Below, piece after piece: positions 1-11,806 of a stretch of DNA of 64,000 nucleotides (position 1 is the stretch's first letter; each line of letters begins with the position of its first letter). Both the position numbers and the translations under genes were made by a program. The DNA comes from Pseudomonas hygromyciniae (GTDB lineage: Bacteria; Pseudomonadota; Gammaproteobacteria; Pseudomonadales; Pseudomonadaceae). Under the pieces are notes generated by a model. The model saw only the letters and a program-made list of their open reading frames with translations, did no database searches and was not told where the DNA came from. The stretch covers positions 1,796,501-1,860,500 of the forward strand of contig NZ_CP070506.1 in assembly GCF_016925675.1 (NCBI RefSeq), given 5' to 3'.

Positions 1-7
1 CAGCCAT
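1..7 (-). CDS. gltA: citrate synthase, first codons only (partial)
   Basis: Reading the minus strand, a perfect AGGAGG lies four bases before an ATG at position 7, followed by GCT and a G. This fits the Met-Ala-Asp start of Pseudomonas citrate synthase, which stands divergently from sdhC in this genus. Only two full codons are in the window, so the identity rests on the ribosome binding site and on known synteny, not on protein sequence. Confidence 0.5.
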
Positions 8-371
8 GTGGCCTCCTATTTATGCTTCAAATCATCAGACAGACCCCCCACGCAGGGCCCGCACCACTATATTGATATAAATCCAGATGTCAATTTGCCT
101 AAAGTCTTGCCCCAGAAGGCTTTAACCGTACTTTTTCCTCGAAATTGCCTGCCGTTTACGCCTTTTATCCCGTCAGCGCAATCAGCTATTAGGGTGAGGA
201 GCGCGCGTTGTCATTAGTAGCCTAACTGTCTATACTCGGCCACCGACCGCCAAGGGCTTTTGGGCTTGCTTTCATTGGGGGTCGCACTCCCTGGGTGGTG
301 CTTACCTGACCAGTGCACTCCCCAACAACTTTGCCCTGATTGTTAGGGGCTCTTCAGTGTGAAAAAAAGCC
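8..371. other. divergent intergenic region between gltA and sdhC
   Basis: About 360 bases without a supported gene. A 69-codon open frame at 8-217 has no ribosome binding site and no family features, so it is not called. The stretch holds a sigma-70 promoter for sdhC near 208-236 and must also contain the leftward gltA promoter, which was not resolved. It is a natural place for carbon-source or respiratory control of the TCA operon, but no specific operator was recognised. Confidence 0.6.
208..236 (+). promoter_or_regulatory. sigma-70 type promoter for sdhC
   Basis: TTGTCA at 208-213 and TATACT at 231-236 are separated by exactly 17 bases. This points rightward, with transcription expected to begin near 243 and a leader of about 130 bases before the sdhC start at 372. 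Confidence 0.6.
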
Positions 372-746
372 GTGAATAGCCAACGACCTGTAAACCTAGA
401 CCTAAGGACCATCAAACTCCCCATCACCGGCGTTACGTCGTTCCTGCACCGTGTTTCCGGCATCATCCTGTTCCTGGGCTTGGGCATCATGCTTTATGCA
501 TTGAGCAAATCCCTGGGTTCCGAGGAAGGATACGCCGAGGTGAAGGCATGCTTGACCAGCCCGCTGGCCAAGTTCGTAGCATGGGGCCTCCTGTCCGCTC
601 TGCTGTATCACCTGGTAGCCGGTGTGCGCCACTTGATCATGGATATGGGCATCGGTGAGACGCTGGAAGGCGGCCGCCTGGGCTCGAAAATCATCATCGC
701 CATTTCCGTGGTGCTGATCGTTCTGGCAGGAGTTTGGATATGGTAA
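372..746 (+). CDS. sdhC: succinate dehydrogenase cytochrome b556 subunit
   Basis: Inner-membrane anchor subunit of complex II. It binds heme b and helps form the ubiquinone site that takes electrons from SdhB. The 124-residue protein has three membrane helices, roughly 29-45, 64-88 and 105-123. A Ser-x-x-His-Arg motif (about residues 23-27) lies near the quinone site, and the helix-2 pattern H-x4-G-x-R-H (His80 to His87) includes the expected heme ligand. The start is GTG at 372; an in-frame TGA just upstream at 360-362 rules out a longer product. The last seven bases overlap sdhD, so the two anchor subunits are translated together. Confidence 0.93.
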   Translation: MNSQRPVNLDLRTIKLPITGVTSFLHRVSGIILFLGLGIMLYALSKSLGSEEGYAEVKACLTSPLAKFVAWGLLSALLYHLVAGVRHLIMDMGIGETLEGGRLGSKIIIAISVVLIVLAGVWIW

Positions 747-1108
747 CCAGCGTTACGAACCTTTCGCGTTCGGGCCTCTATGACTGGATGGCGCAGCGTG
801 TGTCTGCGGTCGTTCTCGCGGCTTATTTCATTTTCCTGATCGGGTACCTCGTTGCAAACCCTGGCATTGGCTACGCCCAATGGCATGGTCTGTTCTCCCA
901 CAACGGGATGCGTATCTTCAGTCTGCTCGCCCTTGTGGCCCTGGGCGCTCACGCCTGGGTCGGCATGTGGACCATCGCGACCGACTACCTGACGCCGATG
1001 GCGCTGGGCAAGTCCGCGACTGCAGTACGTTTCCTTTTCCAGGCAGTATGCGGCGTCGCGATGTTCGCTTACTTCGTCTGGGGTGTGCAGATTCTCTGGG
1101 GTATCTGA
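740..1108 (+). CDS. sdhD: succinate dehydrogenase hydrophobic membrane anchor
   Basis: Second membrane anchor of complex II, pairing with SdhC to hold heme b and ubiquinone. The ATG at 740 follows an AGGAG at 727-731 and gives 122 residues with three membrane helices. His71 sits where the family's heme-ligand histidine lies, and a Thr-Asp-Tyr motif at about 81-83 matches the quinone-site tyrosine. It overlaps the sdhC stop by seven bases and is followed three bases later by sdhA. A TTG two codons upstream is in frame but has poorer spacing. Confidence 0.93.
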   Translation: MVTSVTNLSRSGLYDWMAQRVSAVVLAAYFIFLIGYLVANPGIGYAQWHGLFSHNGMRIFSLLALVALGAHAWVGMWTIATDYLTPMALGKSATAVRFLFQAVCGVAMFAYFVWGVQILWGI

Positions 1109-1111
1109 TTC

Positions 1112-2884
1112 ATGGCTAACATTCCAACGATTTCTTTTGACGCCATCATTATTGGTGGCGGCGGCGCCGGCATGCGTGCTGCACTGCAGCTGGCCCAGGG
1201 CGGTCACAAGACGGCCGTGATCACCAAGGTGTTCCCGACCCGTTCCCACACCGTATCGGCCCAGGGTGGCATCACCTGCGCCATCGCTTCTGCCGATCCG
1301 AACGACGACTGGCGCTGGCACATGTACGATACCGTCAAGGGCTCCGACTATATCGGTGACCAGGACGCTATCGAGTACATGTGTCAGGAAGGCCCGGCTG
1401 CGGTGTTCGAGCTGGACCACATGGGTCTGCCGTTCTCCCGTACCGAGCAAGGCCGTATCTACCAGCGTCCATTCGGCGGCCAGTCCAAGGATTACGGTAA
1501 AGGCGGCCAGGCTGCCCGTACCTGCGCGGCATCCGACCGTACCGGTCACGCACTGCTGCATACCCTTTATCAGGGCAACCTGAAAGCCGGCACCACGTTC
1601 CTGAACGAGTACTACGCAGTTGACCTGGTGAAAAACCAGGACGGCGCATTCGTCGGCGTGATCGCTATCTGCATCGAAACCGGTGAAACCACCTACATCC
1701 GCGCCAAGGCTACTGTTCTGGCGACGGGCGGTGCAGGCCGTATCTACGCTTCGACCACCAATGCCCTGATCAACACCGGCGACGGCGTTGGCATGGCCCT
1801 GCGTGCAGGCGTTCCGGTACAAGACATCGAAATGTGGCAGTTCCACCCAACCGGCATCGCCGGTGCCGGTGTACTGGTTACAGAAGGGTGCCGCGGTGAA
1901 GGTGGTTACCTGATCAACAAGCACGGCGAACGTTTCATGGAGCGTTATGCTCCGAACGCCAAGGACCTTGCCGGTCGTGACGTGGTTGCCCGTTCGATGG
2001 TTAAAGAAATCATCGCCGGCAACGGTTGCGGCCCGAACGGCGACCACGTGATGTTGAAGCTCGATCACCTGGGCGAGGAAGTGCTGCACAGCCGCTTGCC
2101 AGGTATCTGCGAACTGTCCAAGACATTCGCGCACGTTGACCCGGTTGTTGCTCCGGTTCCGGTGGTTCCAACTTGCCACTATATGATGGGCGGCGTGCCG
2201 ACCAACATTCATGGCCAGGCGATCACCCAGAACGCCGAAGGCGTGGACGAGATCATTCATGGTCTGTTCGCTGTAGGCGAAGTGGCTTGCGTATCGGTAC
2301 ACGGTGCCAACCGTCTGGGCGGCAACTCGCTGCTCGACCTGGTGGTATTCGGTCGCGCTGCCGGCCTGCACCTGGAAAAGGCCCTGACCGACGGCATCGA
2401 GTACGATGACGCGACCGACGCCAACATCGAAGCTGCCCTGGCGCGCCTGAATGCTCTGAACGAGCGCACTGATGGCGAAGATGTGGCAACCCTGCGTCGC
2501 GAGCTGCAAAGCTGCATGCAGAACTACTTCGGTGTATTCCGTACTGGCGAATACATGCAGAAGGGTATTACCCAACTGGCTGACCTGCGCAAGCGGATTG
2601 CCAACGTCAAGATCAACGATAAGAGCCAGGCGTTCAACACCGCTCGTATCGAAGCCCTTGAGCTGCAAAACCTGTTGGAAGTGGCTGAAGCGACTGCGAT
2701 CGCCGCCGAGGTTCGTAAAGAATCCCGTGGTGCCCACGCTCGTGAAGACTATGAAGATCGCGATGACGAAAACTGGTTGTGCCACACCCTGTACTTCCCG
2801 GGTGACAAGCGCGTAACCAAGCGTGCTGTGAACTTCTCGCCGAAGACGGTTCCGACGTTTGAACCGAAAATTCGGACTTACTAA
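1112..2884 (+). CDS. sdhA: succinate dehydrogenase flavoprotein subunit
   Basis: Catalytic subunit of complex II, oxidising succinate to fumarate at the cytoplasmic face of the inner membrane. The 590-residue length is typical. The dinucleotide fold Gly-rich loop is at residues 15-20, and an Arg-Ser-His-Thr motif places the covalent FAD-linking histidine at about 46. A His-Pro-Thr-Gly substrate motif and an Ala-Asn-Arg-Leu-Gly-Gly-Asn-Ser-Leu flavin motif follow. The gene lies between sdhD and sdhB in the usual order. The binding site before the ATG is weak, which suggests coupling to sdhD translation. Confidence 0.97.
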   Translation: MANIPTISFDAIIIGGGGAGMRAALQLAQGGHKTAVITKVFPTRSHTVSAQGGITCAIASADPNDDWRWHMYDTVKGSDYIGDQDAIEYMCQEGPAAVFELDHMGLPFSRTEQGRIYQRPFGGQSKDYGKGGQAARTCAASDRTGHALLHTLYQGNLKAGTTFLNEYYAVDLVKNQDGAFVGVIAICIETGETTYIRAKATVLATGGAGRIYASTTNALINTGDGVGMALRAGVPVQDIEMWQFHPTGIAGAGVLVTEGCRGEGGYLINKHGERFMERYAPNAKDLAGRDVVARSMVKEIIAGNGCGPNGDHVMLKLDHLGEEVLHSRLPGICELSKTFAHVDPVVAPVPVVPTCHYMMGGVPTNIHGQAITQNAEGVDEIIHGLFAVGEVACVSVHGANRLGGNSLLDLVVFGRAAGLHLEKALTDGIEYDDATDANIEAALARLNALNERTDGEDVATLRRELQSCMQNYFGVFRTGEYMQKGITQLADLRKRIANVKINDKSQAFNTARIEALELQNLLEVAEATAIAAEVRKESRGAHAREDYEDRDDENWLCHTLYFPGDKRVTKRAVNFSPKTVPTFEPKIRTY

Positions 2885-2895
2885 GGGTGGCTGCC

Positions 2896-3600
2896 ATGTT
2901 GAAAGTCAGTGTTTATCGCTACAACCCTGATCAGGACGCTGCGCCGTTCATGCAGGAATTCACGGTCGATACCGGTGGTAAAGACCTGATGGTGCTGGAT
3001 GTGCTGGCCCTGATCAAAGAGCAGGACGAAGGTTTCTCCTATCGTCGCTCTTGCCGTGAAGGTGTCTGCGGTTCCGACGGCATGAACATCAACGGCAAAA
3101 ACGGCCTGGCGTGTGTTACGCCGCTGTCTGCCGTGGTCAAGAAAGGCACGCTCGTTGTCCGTCCATTGCCAGGTTTGCCGGTTATCCGTGACCTGGTCGT
3201 CGATATGAGCATCTTCTACAAGCAATACGAGAAGGTTAAGCCATTCCTGCAGAACGACACGCCGGCTCCGGCCATCGAGCGTCTGCAGTCCCCGGAAGAG
3301 CGCGAGAAGCTCGACGGTCTGTACGAGTGCATCCTGTGCGCTTGCTGCTCGACCTCTTGCCCGTCCTTCTGGTGGAACCCGGACAAGTTCCTGGGTCCAG
3401 CTGCTCTGCTGCAAGCCTATCGCTTCCTGGCAGACAGCCGTGACACCAAGACGTCCGAGCGTCTGGCTTCACTGGATGACCCGTTCAGCGTATTCCGCTG
3501 CCGCGGGATCATGAACTGCGTCAACGTATGTCCCAAAGGCCTGAACCCGACTAAGGCCATTGGTCACATCCGTAACATGCTGCTGCAAAGCGGCGTGTAA
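2896..3600 (+). CDS. sdhB: succinate dehydrogenase iron-sulfur subunit
   Basis: Carries electrons from FAD to the quinone through three iron-sulfur clusters. The ATG at 2896 (after AAGGGTGG) gives 234 residues; an upstream in-frame codon near 2887 would add only three residues. The 2Fe-2S ligands are Cys53, Cys58, Asp61 and Cys73, with aspartate replacing the third cysteine as in other SdhB proteins. The C-terminal half has a C-x2-C-x2-C-x3-C-P motif (starting Cys-Ile-Leu-Cys) and a second Cys-rich motif ending Cys-Pro-Lys-Gly, for the 4Fe-4S and 3Fe-4S clusters. It is the last gene before a terminator. Confidence 0.97.
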   Translation: MLKVSVYRYNPDQDAAPFMQEFTVDTGGKDLMVLDVLALIKEQDEGFSYRRSCREGVCGSDGMNINGKNGLACVTPLSAVVKKGTLVVRPLPGLPVIRDLVVDMSIFYKQYEKVKPFLQNDTPAPAIERLQSPEEREKLDGLYECILCACCSTSCPSFWWNPDKFLGPAALLQAYRFLADSRDTKTSERLASLDDPFSVFRCRGIMNCVNVCPKGLNPTKAIGHIRNMLLQSGV

Positions 3601-3639
3601 GACGTTGTAGTAAAAGCAGGACCGTTGTGCCCGTAAATG

Positions 3640-3674
3640 CTACGGCGCAGGCTTCAACCGGCGCCGTAGTTTTA
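3640..3674 (+). terminator. intrinsic terminator after sdhB
   Basis: A nine-base perfect stem (3640-3648 with 3661-3669) is followed by TTTT. It would end or thin transcription between sdhCDAB and sucA, so sucA probably has some transcription of its own from 3675-3860. No clear promoter was picked out there. Confidence 0.7.
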
Positions 3675-3860
3675 ACTTGAGCAGCGACTTACAAAGCCGC
3701 AGCTCTTACTTTGAAGAAATGAGACAAGCAGGGGCATTCGGGTTGGTACCCGAACTATCAGCGTGATCCTAAGTGGCTTGTTTTGGTCGCTGCACTTGGC
3801 CTTTTGCAAGCAAACTCGGTGTTTTCGCCGGTGGTGTCCCCAAATCGAGGGTGACCAAGC

Positions 3861-6692
3861 ATGCAAGAAAGCGTGATGCAGCGCATGTGGAACAGCGGCT
3901 ATCTTTCAGGTGGTAACGCTGCCTATGTGGAAGAGCTTTATGAGCTCTACCTGCACGACCCTAACGCTGTGCCAGAAGAATGGCGCACCAAATTTCAGAC
4001 GTTGTCTTCAGACGGCAACGCTGCCACCGATGTATCGCACGCAACAATTCGCGATCAGTTTGTGCTGCTGGCAAAGAACCAGCGCCGCGCCCAACCGGTT
4101 TCCGCCGGGAGCGTGAGCAGTGAGCACGAGAAGAAGCAAGTTGAAGTACTGCGACTGATCCAGGCCTACCGTATGCGTGGCCACCAGGCAGCCCAGCTTG
4201 ATCCGCTGGGGCTGTGGCAGCGTCCTGCACCTGCAGACCTGTCGATCAATCACTACGGCTTGACCAATGCCGATCTTGATACGATTTTCCGTGCCGGCGA
4301 CCTGTTCATCGGCAAAGAGGAAGCGAGCCTACGCGAAATTCACGAAGCGTTGCAGCAGACATATTGCCGCACCATCGGCGCTGAATTTACGCATATCACC
4401 GATTCCGAGCAGCGCCACTGGTTCCAGCATCGCCTGGAAGGCGTGCGTGGCCGTCCGGTGCTGTCCGCCGATGTGCGCGGCCACCTGCTTGAGCGCGTAA
4501 CCGCTGCCGAAGGCCTTGAAAAGTACCTGGGTACCAAATACCCGGGCACCAAGCGTTTCGGCCTGGAAGGCGGCGAGAGCCTGATTCCGATGCTTGACGA
4601 ACTGATCCAGCGTTCCGGTTCCTACGGCACCAAGGAAATCGTGATCGGCATGGCTCACCGTGGTCGCCTGAACGTGTTGGTCAACACCTTCGGCAAGAAC
4701 CCGCGCGAGCTGTTCGACGAGTTCGAAGGCAAGAAGAAGGTCGAGCTGGGTTCCGGTGACGTTAAATACCACCAGGGCTTCTCGTCCAACGTGATGACCA
4801 CCGGCGGTGAAGTTCACCTGGCCATGGCGTTCAACCCATCCCACCTGGAAATCGTTTCTCCAGTGGTCGAGGGTTCGGTACGTGCGCGTCAGGATCGTCG
4901 CAACGATTCTACCGGTGAGAAGGTTCTGCCGATTTCCATCCACGGTGACGCGGCATTCGCCGGTCAAGGCGTGGTCCTGGAAACGTTCCAGATGTCGCAG
5001 ACCCGCGGCTTCAAGACCGGCGGTACCGTTCACATCGTTATCAACAACCAGGTTGGTTTCACCATCAGCAACCCGCTGGACGCGCGCTCTACCGAGTACG
5101 CGACCGACGTTGCCAAGATGATCCAGGCGCCGATCCTCCATGTGAATGGGGATGATCCGGAAGCTGTATTGTTCGTGACCCAACTGGCCATTGACTACCG
5201 CATGCAGTTCAAGCGTGACGTGGTCATCGACCTGGTTTGCTACCGCCGTCGCGGTCACAACGAAGCGGATGAGCCTAGCGGCACCCAACCGTTGATGTAC
5301 CAGCAGATCACCAAGCAGCGCACCACCCGTGAGCTGTACGCCGAAAGCCTGACCAAGGCCGGTGTGCTGGATGAAGCGCGTGTTCAGGCGAAGATCGATG
5401 AATACCGCAACGCGCTGGACAACGGTCTGCATGTAGTAAAAAGCCTGGTCAAGGAACCGAACAAAGAGTTGTTCGTGGACTGGCGCCCGTACCTGGGCCA
5501 CGCCTGGACTGCGCGTCACGACACCTCGTTCGATCTGAAGACCCTGCAGGAACTGTCCGCCAAGCTGCTGGAAATCCCGGAAGGCTTCGTAGTACAGCGC
5601 CAGGTTGCGAAGATCTACGAAGACCGTCAGAAGATGCAAGCCGGCGGCCTGCCGATCAACTGGGGTTATGCCGAAACCATGGCATACGCGACCCTGGCGT
5701 TCGAAGGTCACCCGATCCGCATGACCGGCCAGGACATCGGCCGTGGTACGTTCTCGCACCGTCACGCGGTATTGCACAACCAGAAAGACGCGGGCACCTA
5801 CATCCCGTTGCAGCACCTGTATGAAGGCCAGCCACGTTTCGACCTGTACGATTCGTTCCTGTCCGAAGAAGCCGTGCTGGCGTTCGAATACGGTTACTCG
5901 ACCACCACGCCAAACGCGCTGGTGATCTGGGAAGCCCAGTTCGGCGACTTCGCCAACGGTGCCCAAGTGGTTATCGACCAGTTCATCACCAGCGGCGAGC
6001 ACAAGTGGGGCCGTCTGTGCGGTCTGACCATGTTGCTGCCACACGGTTATGAAGGTCAGGGTCCGGAGCACTCCTCGGCCCGTCTGGAGCGTTACCTGCA
6101 ATTGTGCGCCGAGCACAATATCCAGGTCTGCGTACCGACTACCCCGGCCCAGATCTACCACTTGCTGCGTCGCCAGGTGATCCGCCCGCTGCGCAAGCCG
6201 TTGGTAGTGCTGACTCCGAAATCGCTGTTGCGTCACAAATTGGCCATCTCGACCCTGGAAGATCTGGCCGATGGTTCGTTCCAGACCGTTATCTCGGAAA
6301 TCGACACCCTGGACGCGGCCAAGGTCACTCGCCTGATCCTGTGCAGCGGCAAGGTCTACTACGACTTGCTGGAAAAACGTCGTGCCGAAGGCCGCGAAGA
6401 CATCGCCATCGTGCGTATCGAGCAGCTTTACCCGTTCCCGGAAGACGACCTGATGGAGGCCATTGCGCCTTACACCAACCTCACCAATGTGGTGTGGTGT
6501 CAGGAAGAACCGATGAACCAGGGCGCGTGGTACAGCAGCCAGCATCACCTGCGTCGCAGCATCGGCAACCACAACAAGGCCTTGAGCCTGGAGTATGCCG
6601 GTCGTGATGCTTCTGCTGCGCCTGCTTGTGGTTATGCATCGATGCACGCCGAGCAGCAGGAAAAACTGCTGCAAGATGCTTTCACTGTTTAA
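3861..6692 (+). CDS. sucA: 2-oxoglutarate dehydrogenase E1 component
   Basis: Thiamine-diphosphate-dependent decarboxylase of the 2-oxoglutarate dehydrogenase complex in the cytoplasm. It converts 2-oxoglutarate to a succinyl group passed to the lipoyl arm of SucB. The 943 residues match the family. Visible features are the N-terminal Met-Trp-x-Ser-Gly-Tyr-Leu-x-Gly-x-Asn segment that recruits the complex, a Gly-Met-Ala-His-Arg-Gly-Arg-Leu-Asn-Val motif, and a Gly-Asp-Ala-Ala-Phe-x-Gly-Gln-Gly thiamine-binding motif near 370. The C-terminal transketolase-like domain has the Gly-Arg-Gly-Thr-Phe-Ser-His-Arg-His motif. GAGGGTG precedes the ATG. First gene of the sucAB-lpd-sucCD series. Confidence 0.97.
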   Translation: MQESVMQRMWNSGYLSGGNAAYVEELYELYLHDPNAVPEEWRTKFQTLSSDGNAATDVSHATIRDQFVLLAKNQRRAQPVSAGSVSSEHEKKQVEVLRLIQAYRMRGHQAAQLDPLGLWQRPAPADLSINHYGLTNADLDTIFRAGDLFIGKEEASLREIHEALQQTYCRTIGAEFTHITDSEQRHWFQHRLEGVRGRPVLSADVRGHLLERVTAAEGLEKYLGTKYPGTKRFGLEGGESLIPMLDELIQRSGSYGTKEIVIGMAHRGRLNVLVNTFGKNPRELFDEFEGKKKVELGSGDVKYHQGFSSNVMTTGGEVHLAMAFNPSHLEIVSPVVEGSVRARQDRRNDSTGEKVLPISIHGDAAFAGQGVVLETFQMSQTRGFKTGGTVHIVINNQVGFTISNPLDARSTEYATDVAKMIQAPILHVNGDDPEAVLFVTQLAIDYRMQFKRDVVIDLVCYRRRGHNEADEPSGTQPLMYQQITKQRTTRELYAESLTKAGVLDEARVQAKIDEYRNALDNGLHVVKSLVKEPNKELFVDWRPYLGHAWTARHDTSFDLKTLQELSAKLLEIPEGFVVQRQVAKIYEDRQKMQAGGLPINWGYAETMAYATLAFEGHPIRMTGQDIGRGTFSHRHAVLHNQKDAGTYIPLQHLYEGQPRFDLYDSFLSEEAVLAFEYGYSTTTPNALVIWEAQFGDFANGAQVVIDQFITSGEHKWGRLCGLTMLLPHGYEGQGPEHSSARLERYLQLCAEHNIQVCVPTTPAQIYHLLRRQVIRPLRKPLVVLTPKSLLRHKLAISTLEDLADGSFQTVISEIDTLDAAKVTRLILCSGKVYYDLLEKRRAEGREDIAIVRIEQLYPFPEDDLMEAIAPYTNLTNVVWCQEEPMNQGAWYSSQHHLRRSIGNHNKALSLEYAGRDASAAPACGYASMHAEQQEKLLQDAFTV

Positions 6693-6736
6693 CGCCTTCG
6701 CGCTGACTGAAACCGAATTTTAAGGACCCACAGATA

Positions 6737-7960
6737 ATGGCTATCGAAATCAAAGCCCCGTCATTCCCGGAATCGGTTGCCGATGGCACCGTTGCCACCT
6801 GGCACAAGAAACCAGGCGAGGCCGTCAAGCGTGACGACCTGATCGTCGACATCGAGACTGACAAGGTCGTGCTGGAAGTGTTGGCCGAAGCCGACGGCGT
6901 CCTGGGTGCCATCGTTGCCGAAGAGGGCGCAACCGTCCTGTCCAACCAGGTACTGGGCTCGATCGAAGCGGGCAGCGCTGCTGCCGCTGCTCCAGCCGCC
7001 GCTGCTGCTCCGGCTGCCGCACCTGCTGCTGCCGCTCCGGCCGCTGGTGGTGAAGATCCAATCGCTGCACCGGCTGCACGCCAGTTGGCTGAAGAAAACG
7101 GCATCAACCTGGCTTCCATCAAAGGCACCGGCAAAGACGGCCGTGTGACCAAGGAAGACGTGGTAGCTGCTGTTGAAGCCAAGAAAAACGCTCCGGCTGC
7201 CGCGCCTGCCAAGGCTGCTGCCCCGGCTGCCGCTGCTCCTGTGTTCGCCGCTGGCGACCGCACCGAGAAGCGCGTACCGATGACCCGCGTTCGTGCCACC
7301 GTGGCCAAGCGCCTGGTTGAAGCACAGTCGAACATGGCGATGCTGACCACTTTCAACGAAGTCGACATGACAGAAGTCATGGCCCTGCGTTCGAAGTACA
7401 AGGATCTGTTTGAGAAGTCCCACAATGGCGTGCGCCTGGGCTTCATGTCGTTCTTCGTGAAAGCGGCCACCGAAGCACTCAAGCGCTTCCCGGCAGTCAA
7501 CGCTTCCATCGACGGCAGCGACATCGTCTACCACGGTTATGCTGACATCGGCGTTGCCGTCTCCAGCGACCGTGGCCTGGTGGTGCCAGTCCTGCGTAAC
7601 GCCGAGCTGATGAGCCTGGCTGAAATCGAAGGCGGCATCGCTGGCTTCGGCAAGAAAGCCCGTGACGGCAAGCTGACCATCGACGAGATGACCGGCGGTA
7701 CCTTCACGATCACCAACGGTGGTACTTTCGGTTCGATGATGTCGACCCCGATCGTCAACCCGCCGCAAGCCGCGATCCTGGGCATGCACAACATCATCCA
7801 GCGTCCGATGGCCATCAACGGCCAAGTTGTGATTCGTCCGATGATGTACCTGGCACTGTCCTACGATCACCGCCTGATCGATGGTAAAGAAGCCGTGACT
7901 TTCCTGGTGACCATCAAGAACCTGCTGGAAGATCCAGCTCGTCTGCTGCTGGATATCTGA
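6737..7960 (+). CDS. sucB: dihydrolipoyllysine succinyltransferase (E2)
   Basis: Core of the 2-oxoglutarate dehydrogenase complex; moves the succinyl group from lipoamide to CoA. The 407 residues hold one lipoyl domain (lipoyl lysine at about 43, in Glu-Thr-Asp-Lys-Val), an Ala/Pro-rich flexible linker near 78-105, a peripheral-subunit-binding domain at about 110-150, a second Ala/Pro linker, and the catalytic domain. The active-site Ser-Tyr-Asp-His-Arg-Leu-Ile-Asp-Gly motif is near the C-terminus. A single lipoyl domain and this position separate it from the pyruvate complex E2. AAGGA stands upstream of the ATG. Confidence 0.97.
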   Translation: MAIEIKAPSFPESVADGTVATWHKKPGEAVKRDDLIVDIETDKVVLEVLAEADGVLGAIVAEEGATVLSNQVLGSIEAGSAAAAAPAAAAAPAAAPAAAAPAAGGEDPIAAPAARQLAEENGINLASIKGTGKDGRVTKEDVVAAVEAKKNAPAAAPAKAAAPAAAAPVFAAGDRTEKRVPMTRVRATVAKRLVEAQSNMAMLTTFNEVDMTEVMALRSKYKDLFEKSHNGVRLGFMSFFVKAATEALKRFPAVNASIDGSDIVYHGYADIGVAVSSDRGLVVPVLRNAELMSLAEIEGGIAGFGKKARDGKLTIDEMTGGTFTITNGGTFGSMMSTPIVNPPQAAILGMHNIIQRPMAINGQVVIRPMMYLALSYDHRLIDGKEAVTFLVTIKNLLEDPARLLLDI

Positions 7961-7970
7961 TAAAGCGGCC

Positions 7971-8037
7971 GTGAGCTGCAAGTTTCAAGCTGCAAGCAAT
8001 TGCAGCCTGGCTTGTGGCTCGGGCTTGAAGCTTTTTT
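7971..8037. repeat. short imperfect repeat and hairpin between sucB and lpd
   Basis: The sucB-lpd gap is built from AGCTGCAAG/TTTCAAGC-type words, repeated and partly inverted, followed by a run of six T. The inverted words can pair imperfectly into a hairpin with the T run after it. It could act as a weak attenuator or a processing site that sets the E3 to E2 ratio. The pairing is imperfect. Confidence 0.35.
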
Positions 8038-8042
8038 GCTAA

Positions 8043-9494
<1,452 letters not shown>

Positions 9495-9698
9495 GCGAGA
9501 TAATAAGAAACCACGGCGGAGTTGCCCGTCGTGAGCCTTGCGCGCAAGACTCACCGCGGAATATCCGCTGGACGCAGTCTTGTGCAGCTTGACCGGGCTT
9601 AAGTTCGGCAAGTTGTGCGAGCAGCAGTCACAGGTGGCGCGGCACTCATAATGAGCGCAGCGCCGAATGCGCAGTACCTAACGAAGACGGTAAAAAGC

Positions 9699-10865
9699 AT
9701 GAATCTTCACGAGTATCAGGGTAAGCAGCTGTTCGCTGAATACGGCCTGCCAGTTTCCAAGGGCTACGCAGTAGACACCCCGGAAGCAGCAGCAGAAGCT
9801 TGCGACAAAATCGGCGGCACCGAGTGGGTTGTCAAAGCCCAGGTCCACGCTGGTGGTCGCGGTAAAGCGGGCGGCGTTAAGCTGGTTCGCAGCAAAGAAG
9901 ACGCCAAGGCCTTCGCACAGCAGTGGCTGGGCAAGCGTCTGGTGACTTACCAGACTGACGCCAATGGCCAGCCAGTCACCAAGATCCTGGTTGAATCGTG
10001 CACTGATATCGCTAAAGAGCTGTACCTGGGCGCTGTCGTTGACCGTTCGAGCCGTCGCATCGTGTTCATGGCTTCCACCGAAGGTGGCGTGGACATCGAG
10101 AAGATCGCTCACGAAACCCCAGAAAAAATTCTCAAGGCCACTATCGATCCACTGGTTGGCGCTCAGCCATTCCAGGGTCGCGAGCTGGCTTTCCAGCTGG
10201 GTCTGGAAGGCAAGCAAGTTGCCCAGTTCGCCAAGATCTTCGTAGGTCTGGCCAAACTGTTCCAGGATCACGATCTGGCCCTGCTGGAAGTGAACCCGCT
10301 GGTGATCAAGGCTGACGGCGATCTGCATTGCCTCGACGCCAAGATCAACATCGACGCCAACGCCATGTACCGTCAGCCTAAGCTGAAGACTTTCCACGAT
10401 CCGTCGCAAGACGATCCGCGCGAAGCGCACGCTGCCAAGTTCGAACTGAACTACGTAGCCCTGGAAGGTAACATCGGTTGCATGGTCAACGGTGCTGGCC
10501 TGGCCATGGGTACCATGGACATCGTCAACCTGCATGGCGGCAAACCAGCCAACTTCCTCGACGTGGGCGGTGGTGCTACCAAAGAACGCGTTACCGAAGC
10601 GTTCAAGATCATCCTGTCCGACTCCAACGTCGCTGCAGTACTGGTCAACATCTTCGGCGGCATCGTTCGTTGCGACATGATTGCCGAAGGCATCATCGGT
10701 GCAGTGAAAGAAGTCGGCGTGAAAATCCCGGTTGTTGTACGCCTTGAAGGTAACAACGCTGAACTGGGCGCTAAAGTACTGGCAGAAAGCGGTTTGAACA
10801 TCATCGCGGCTACCAGCCTGACCGACGCTGCTCAACAAGTTGTCAAAGCTGCGGAGGGCAAATAA
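9699..10865 (+). CDS. sucC: succinyl-CoA ligase (ADP-forming) subunit beta
   Basis: Beta subunit of the enzyme that makes ATP (or GTP) while releasing succinate and CoA from succinyl-CoA. It carries an ATP-grasp nucleotide-binding domain followed by a CoA-ligase domain. The ATG at 9699 gives 388 residues, the standard family length, beginning Met-Asn-Leu-His-Glu-Tyr-Gln. The frame stays open 28 codons further upstream, but that extension is not conserved in type. The C-terminal domain shows the Asn-Ile-Phe-Gly-Gly-Ile motif. The stop codon shares one base with the sucD start (TAATG), so the two subunits are coupled one to one. Confidence 0.96.
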   Translation: MNLHEYQGKQLFAEYGLPVSKGYAVDTPEAAAEACDKIGGTEWVVKAQVHAGGRGKAGGVKLVRSKEDAKAFAQQWLGKRLVTYQTDANGQPVTKILVESCTDIAKELYLGAVVDRSSRRIVFMASTEGGVDIEKIAHETPEKILKATIDPLVGAQPFQGRELAFQLGLEGKQVAQFAKIFVGLAKLFQDHDLALLEVNPLVIKADGDLHCLDAKINIDANAMYRQPKLKTFHDPSQDDPREAHAAKFELNYVALEGNIGCMVNGAGLAMGTMDIVNLHGGKPANFLDVGGGATKERVTEAFKIILSDSNVAAVLVNIFGGIVRCDMIAEGIIGAVKEVGVKIPVVVRLEGNNAELGAKVLAESGLNIIAATSLTDAAQQVVKAAEGK

Positions 10866-11746
10866 TGAGCGTCCTGATCAATAAAGACACCAAAGTTATC
10901 TGCCAGGGTATTACCGGTTCGCAAGGTAGCTTCCACACCCAGCAAGCCCTCGAATACGGCACCAAGATGGTCGGTGGCGTAACTCCGGGCAAAGGCGGCA
11001 CCGAGCACCTGGGTCTGCCAGTGTTCAACACCGTGAAAGAAGCTGTTGCTCAAACTGGCGCCACCGCCAGCGTGATCTACGTTCCAGCTCCTTTCTGCAA
11101 GGACTCCATCCTGGAAGCAGCATTCGGCGGCATCAAGCTGATCGTTTGCATCACCGAAGGCATTCCTACCCTGGACATGCTGGACGCTAAAGTTAAGTGC
11201 GACGAGCTGGGTGTTACCCTGATCGGCCCTAACTGCCCAGGTGTGATCACCCCAGGCGAATGCAAGATCGGCATCATGCCAGGTCACATTCACTTGCCAG
11301 GCAAAGTCGGTATCGTTTCCCGTTCCGGCACCCTGACCTACGAAGCTGTGAAGCAGACCACTGACGCCGGTTTCGGTCAGTCGACTTGCGTCGGCATCGG
11401 CGGTGACCCGATCCCAGGCTCGAACTTCATCGATATCCTGAAACTGTTCCAGGAAGACCCGAAGACCGAAGCGATCGTAATGATCGGTGAGATCGGCGGT
11501 TCGGCTGAAGAAGAAGCGGCTGCCTACATCAAGGCACACGTGACCAAGCCGGTTGTTTCCTACATCGCTGGTGTGACTGCCCCTGCGGGCAAGCGCATGG
11601 GCCATGCTGGCGCAATCATCTCTGGCGGCAAGGGCACTGCAGACGAGAAGTTTGCTGCCCTGGAAGACGCAGGCGTGAAAACCGTGCGTTCGCTGGCAGA
11701 CATCGGCAAGGCTTTGTCCGAGCTGACTGGCTGGGCGATCAAGTAA
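10865..11746 (+). CDS. sucD: succinyl-CoA ligase (ADP-forming) subunit alpha
   Basis: Alpha subunit, which binds CoA and carries the phosphohistidine intermediate. The 293 residues start with Met-Ser-Val-Leu-Ile-Asn-Lys. A Gly-x-Thr-Gly-x-x-Gly CoA loop lies near the N-terminus, a Gly-Pro-Asn-Cys-Pro-Gly motif in the middle, and Gly-His-Ala-Gly-Ala-Ile, containing the phosphorylated histidine, near residue 245. It is the last gene of the TCA operon and is followed within 30 bases by a strong terminator. Confidence 0.97.
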   Translation: MSVLINKDTKVICQGITGSQGSFHTQQALEYGTKMVGGVTPGKGGTEHLGLPVFNTVKEAVAQTGATASVIYVPAPFCKDSILEAAFGGIKLIVCITEGIPTLDMLDAKVKCDELGVTLIGPNCPGVITPGECKIGIMPGHIHLPGKVGIVSRSGTLTYEAVKQTTDAGFGQSTCVGIGGDPIPGSNFIDILKLFQEDPKTEAIVMIGEIGGSAEEEAAAYIKAHVTKPVVSYIAGVTAPAGKRMGHAGAIISGGKGTADEKFAALEDAGVKTVRSLADIGKALSELTGWAIK

Positions 11747-11773
11747 GCCTCGCGCTTATCTGACGCTTCACCA

Positions 11774-11806
11774 CACAAAGGCCACCTTCGGGTGGCCTTT
11801 GTGCTT
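11774..11806 (+). terminator. intrinsic terminator after sucD
   Basis: A 13-base GC-rich stem with a TTCG tetraloop (arms 11774-11786 and 11791-11803), the strongest terminator-like structure at the end of the TCA operon. The T tract after it is short. Confidence 0.8.

Noticed and set aside
8..217. 69-codon frame at the left edge
   Set aside because: No binding site and no protein-like composition; it overlaps the gltA-sdhC control region.
608..2785. Minus-strand open frame of 725 codons across sdhCDA
   Set aside because: Antisense shadow of high-GC coding DNA; no family features, no binding site, and it spans three well-identified genes.
4329..6674. Minus-strand open frame of 781 codons inside sucA
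   Set aside because: Antisense shadow; sucA is certain from motifs and length.
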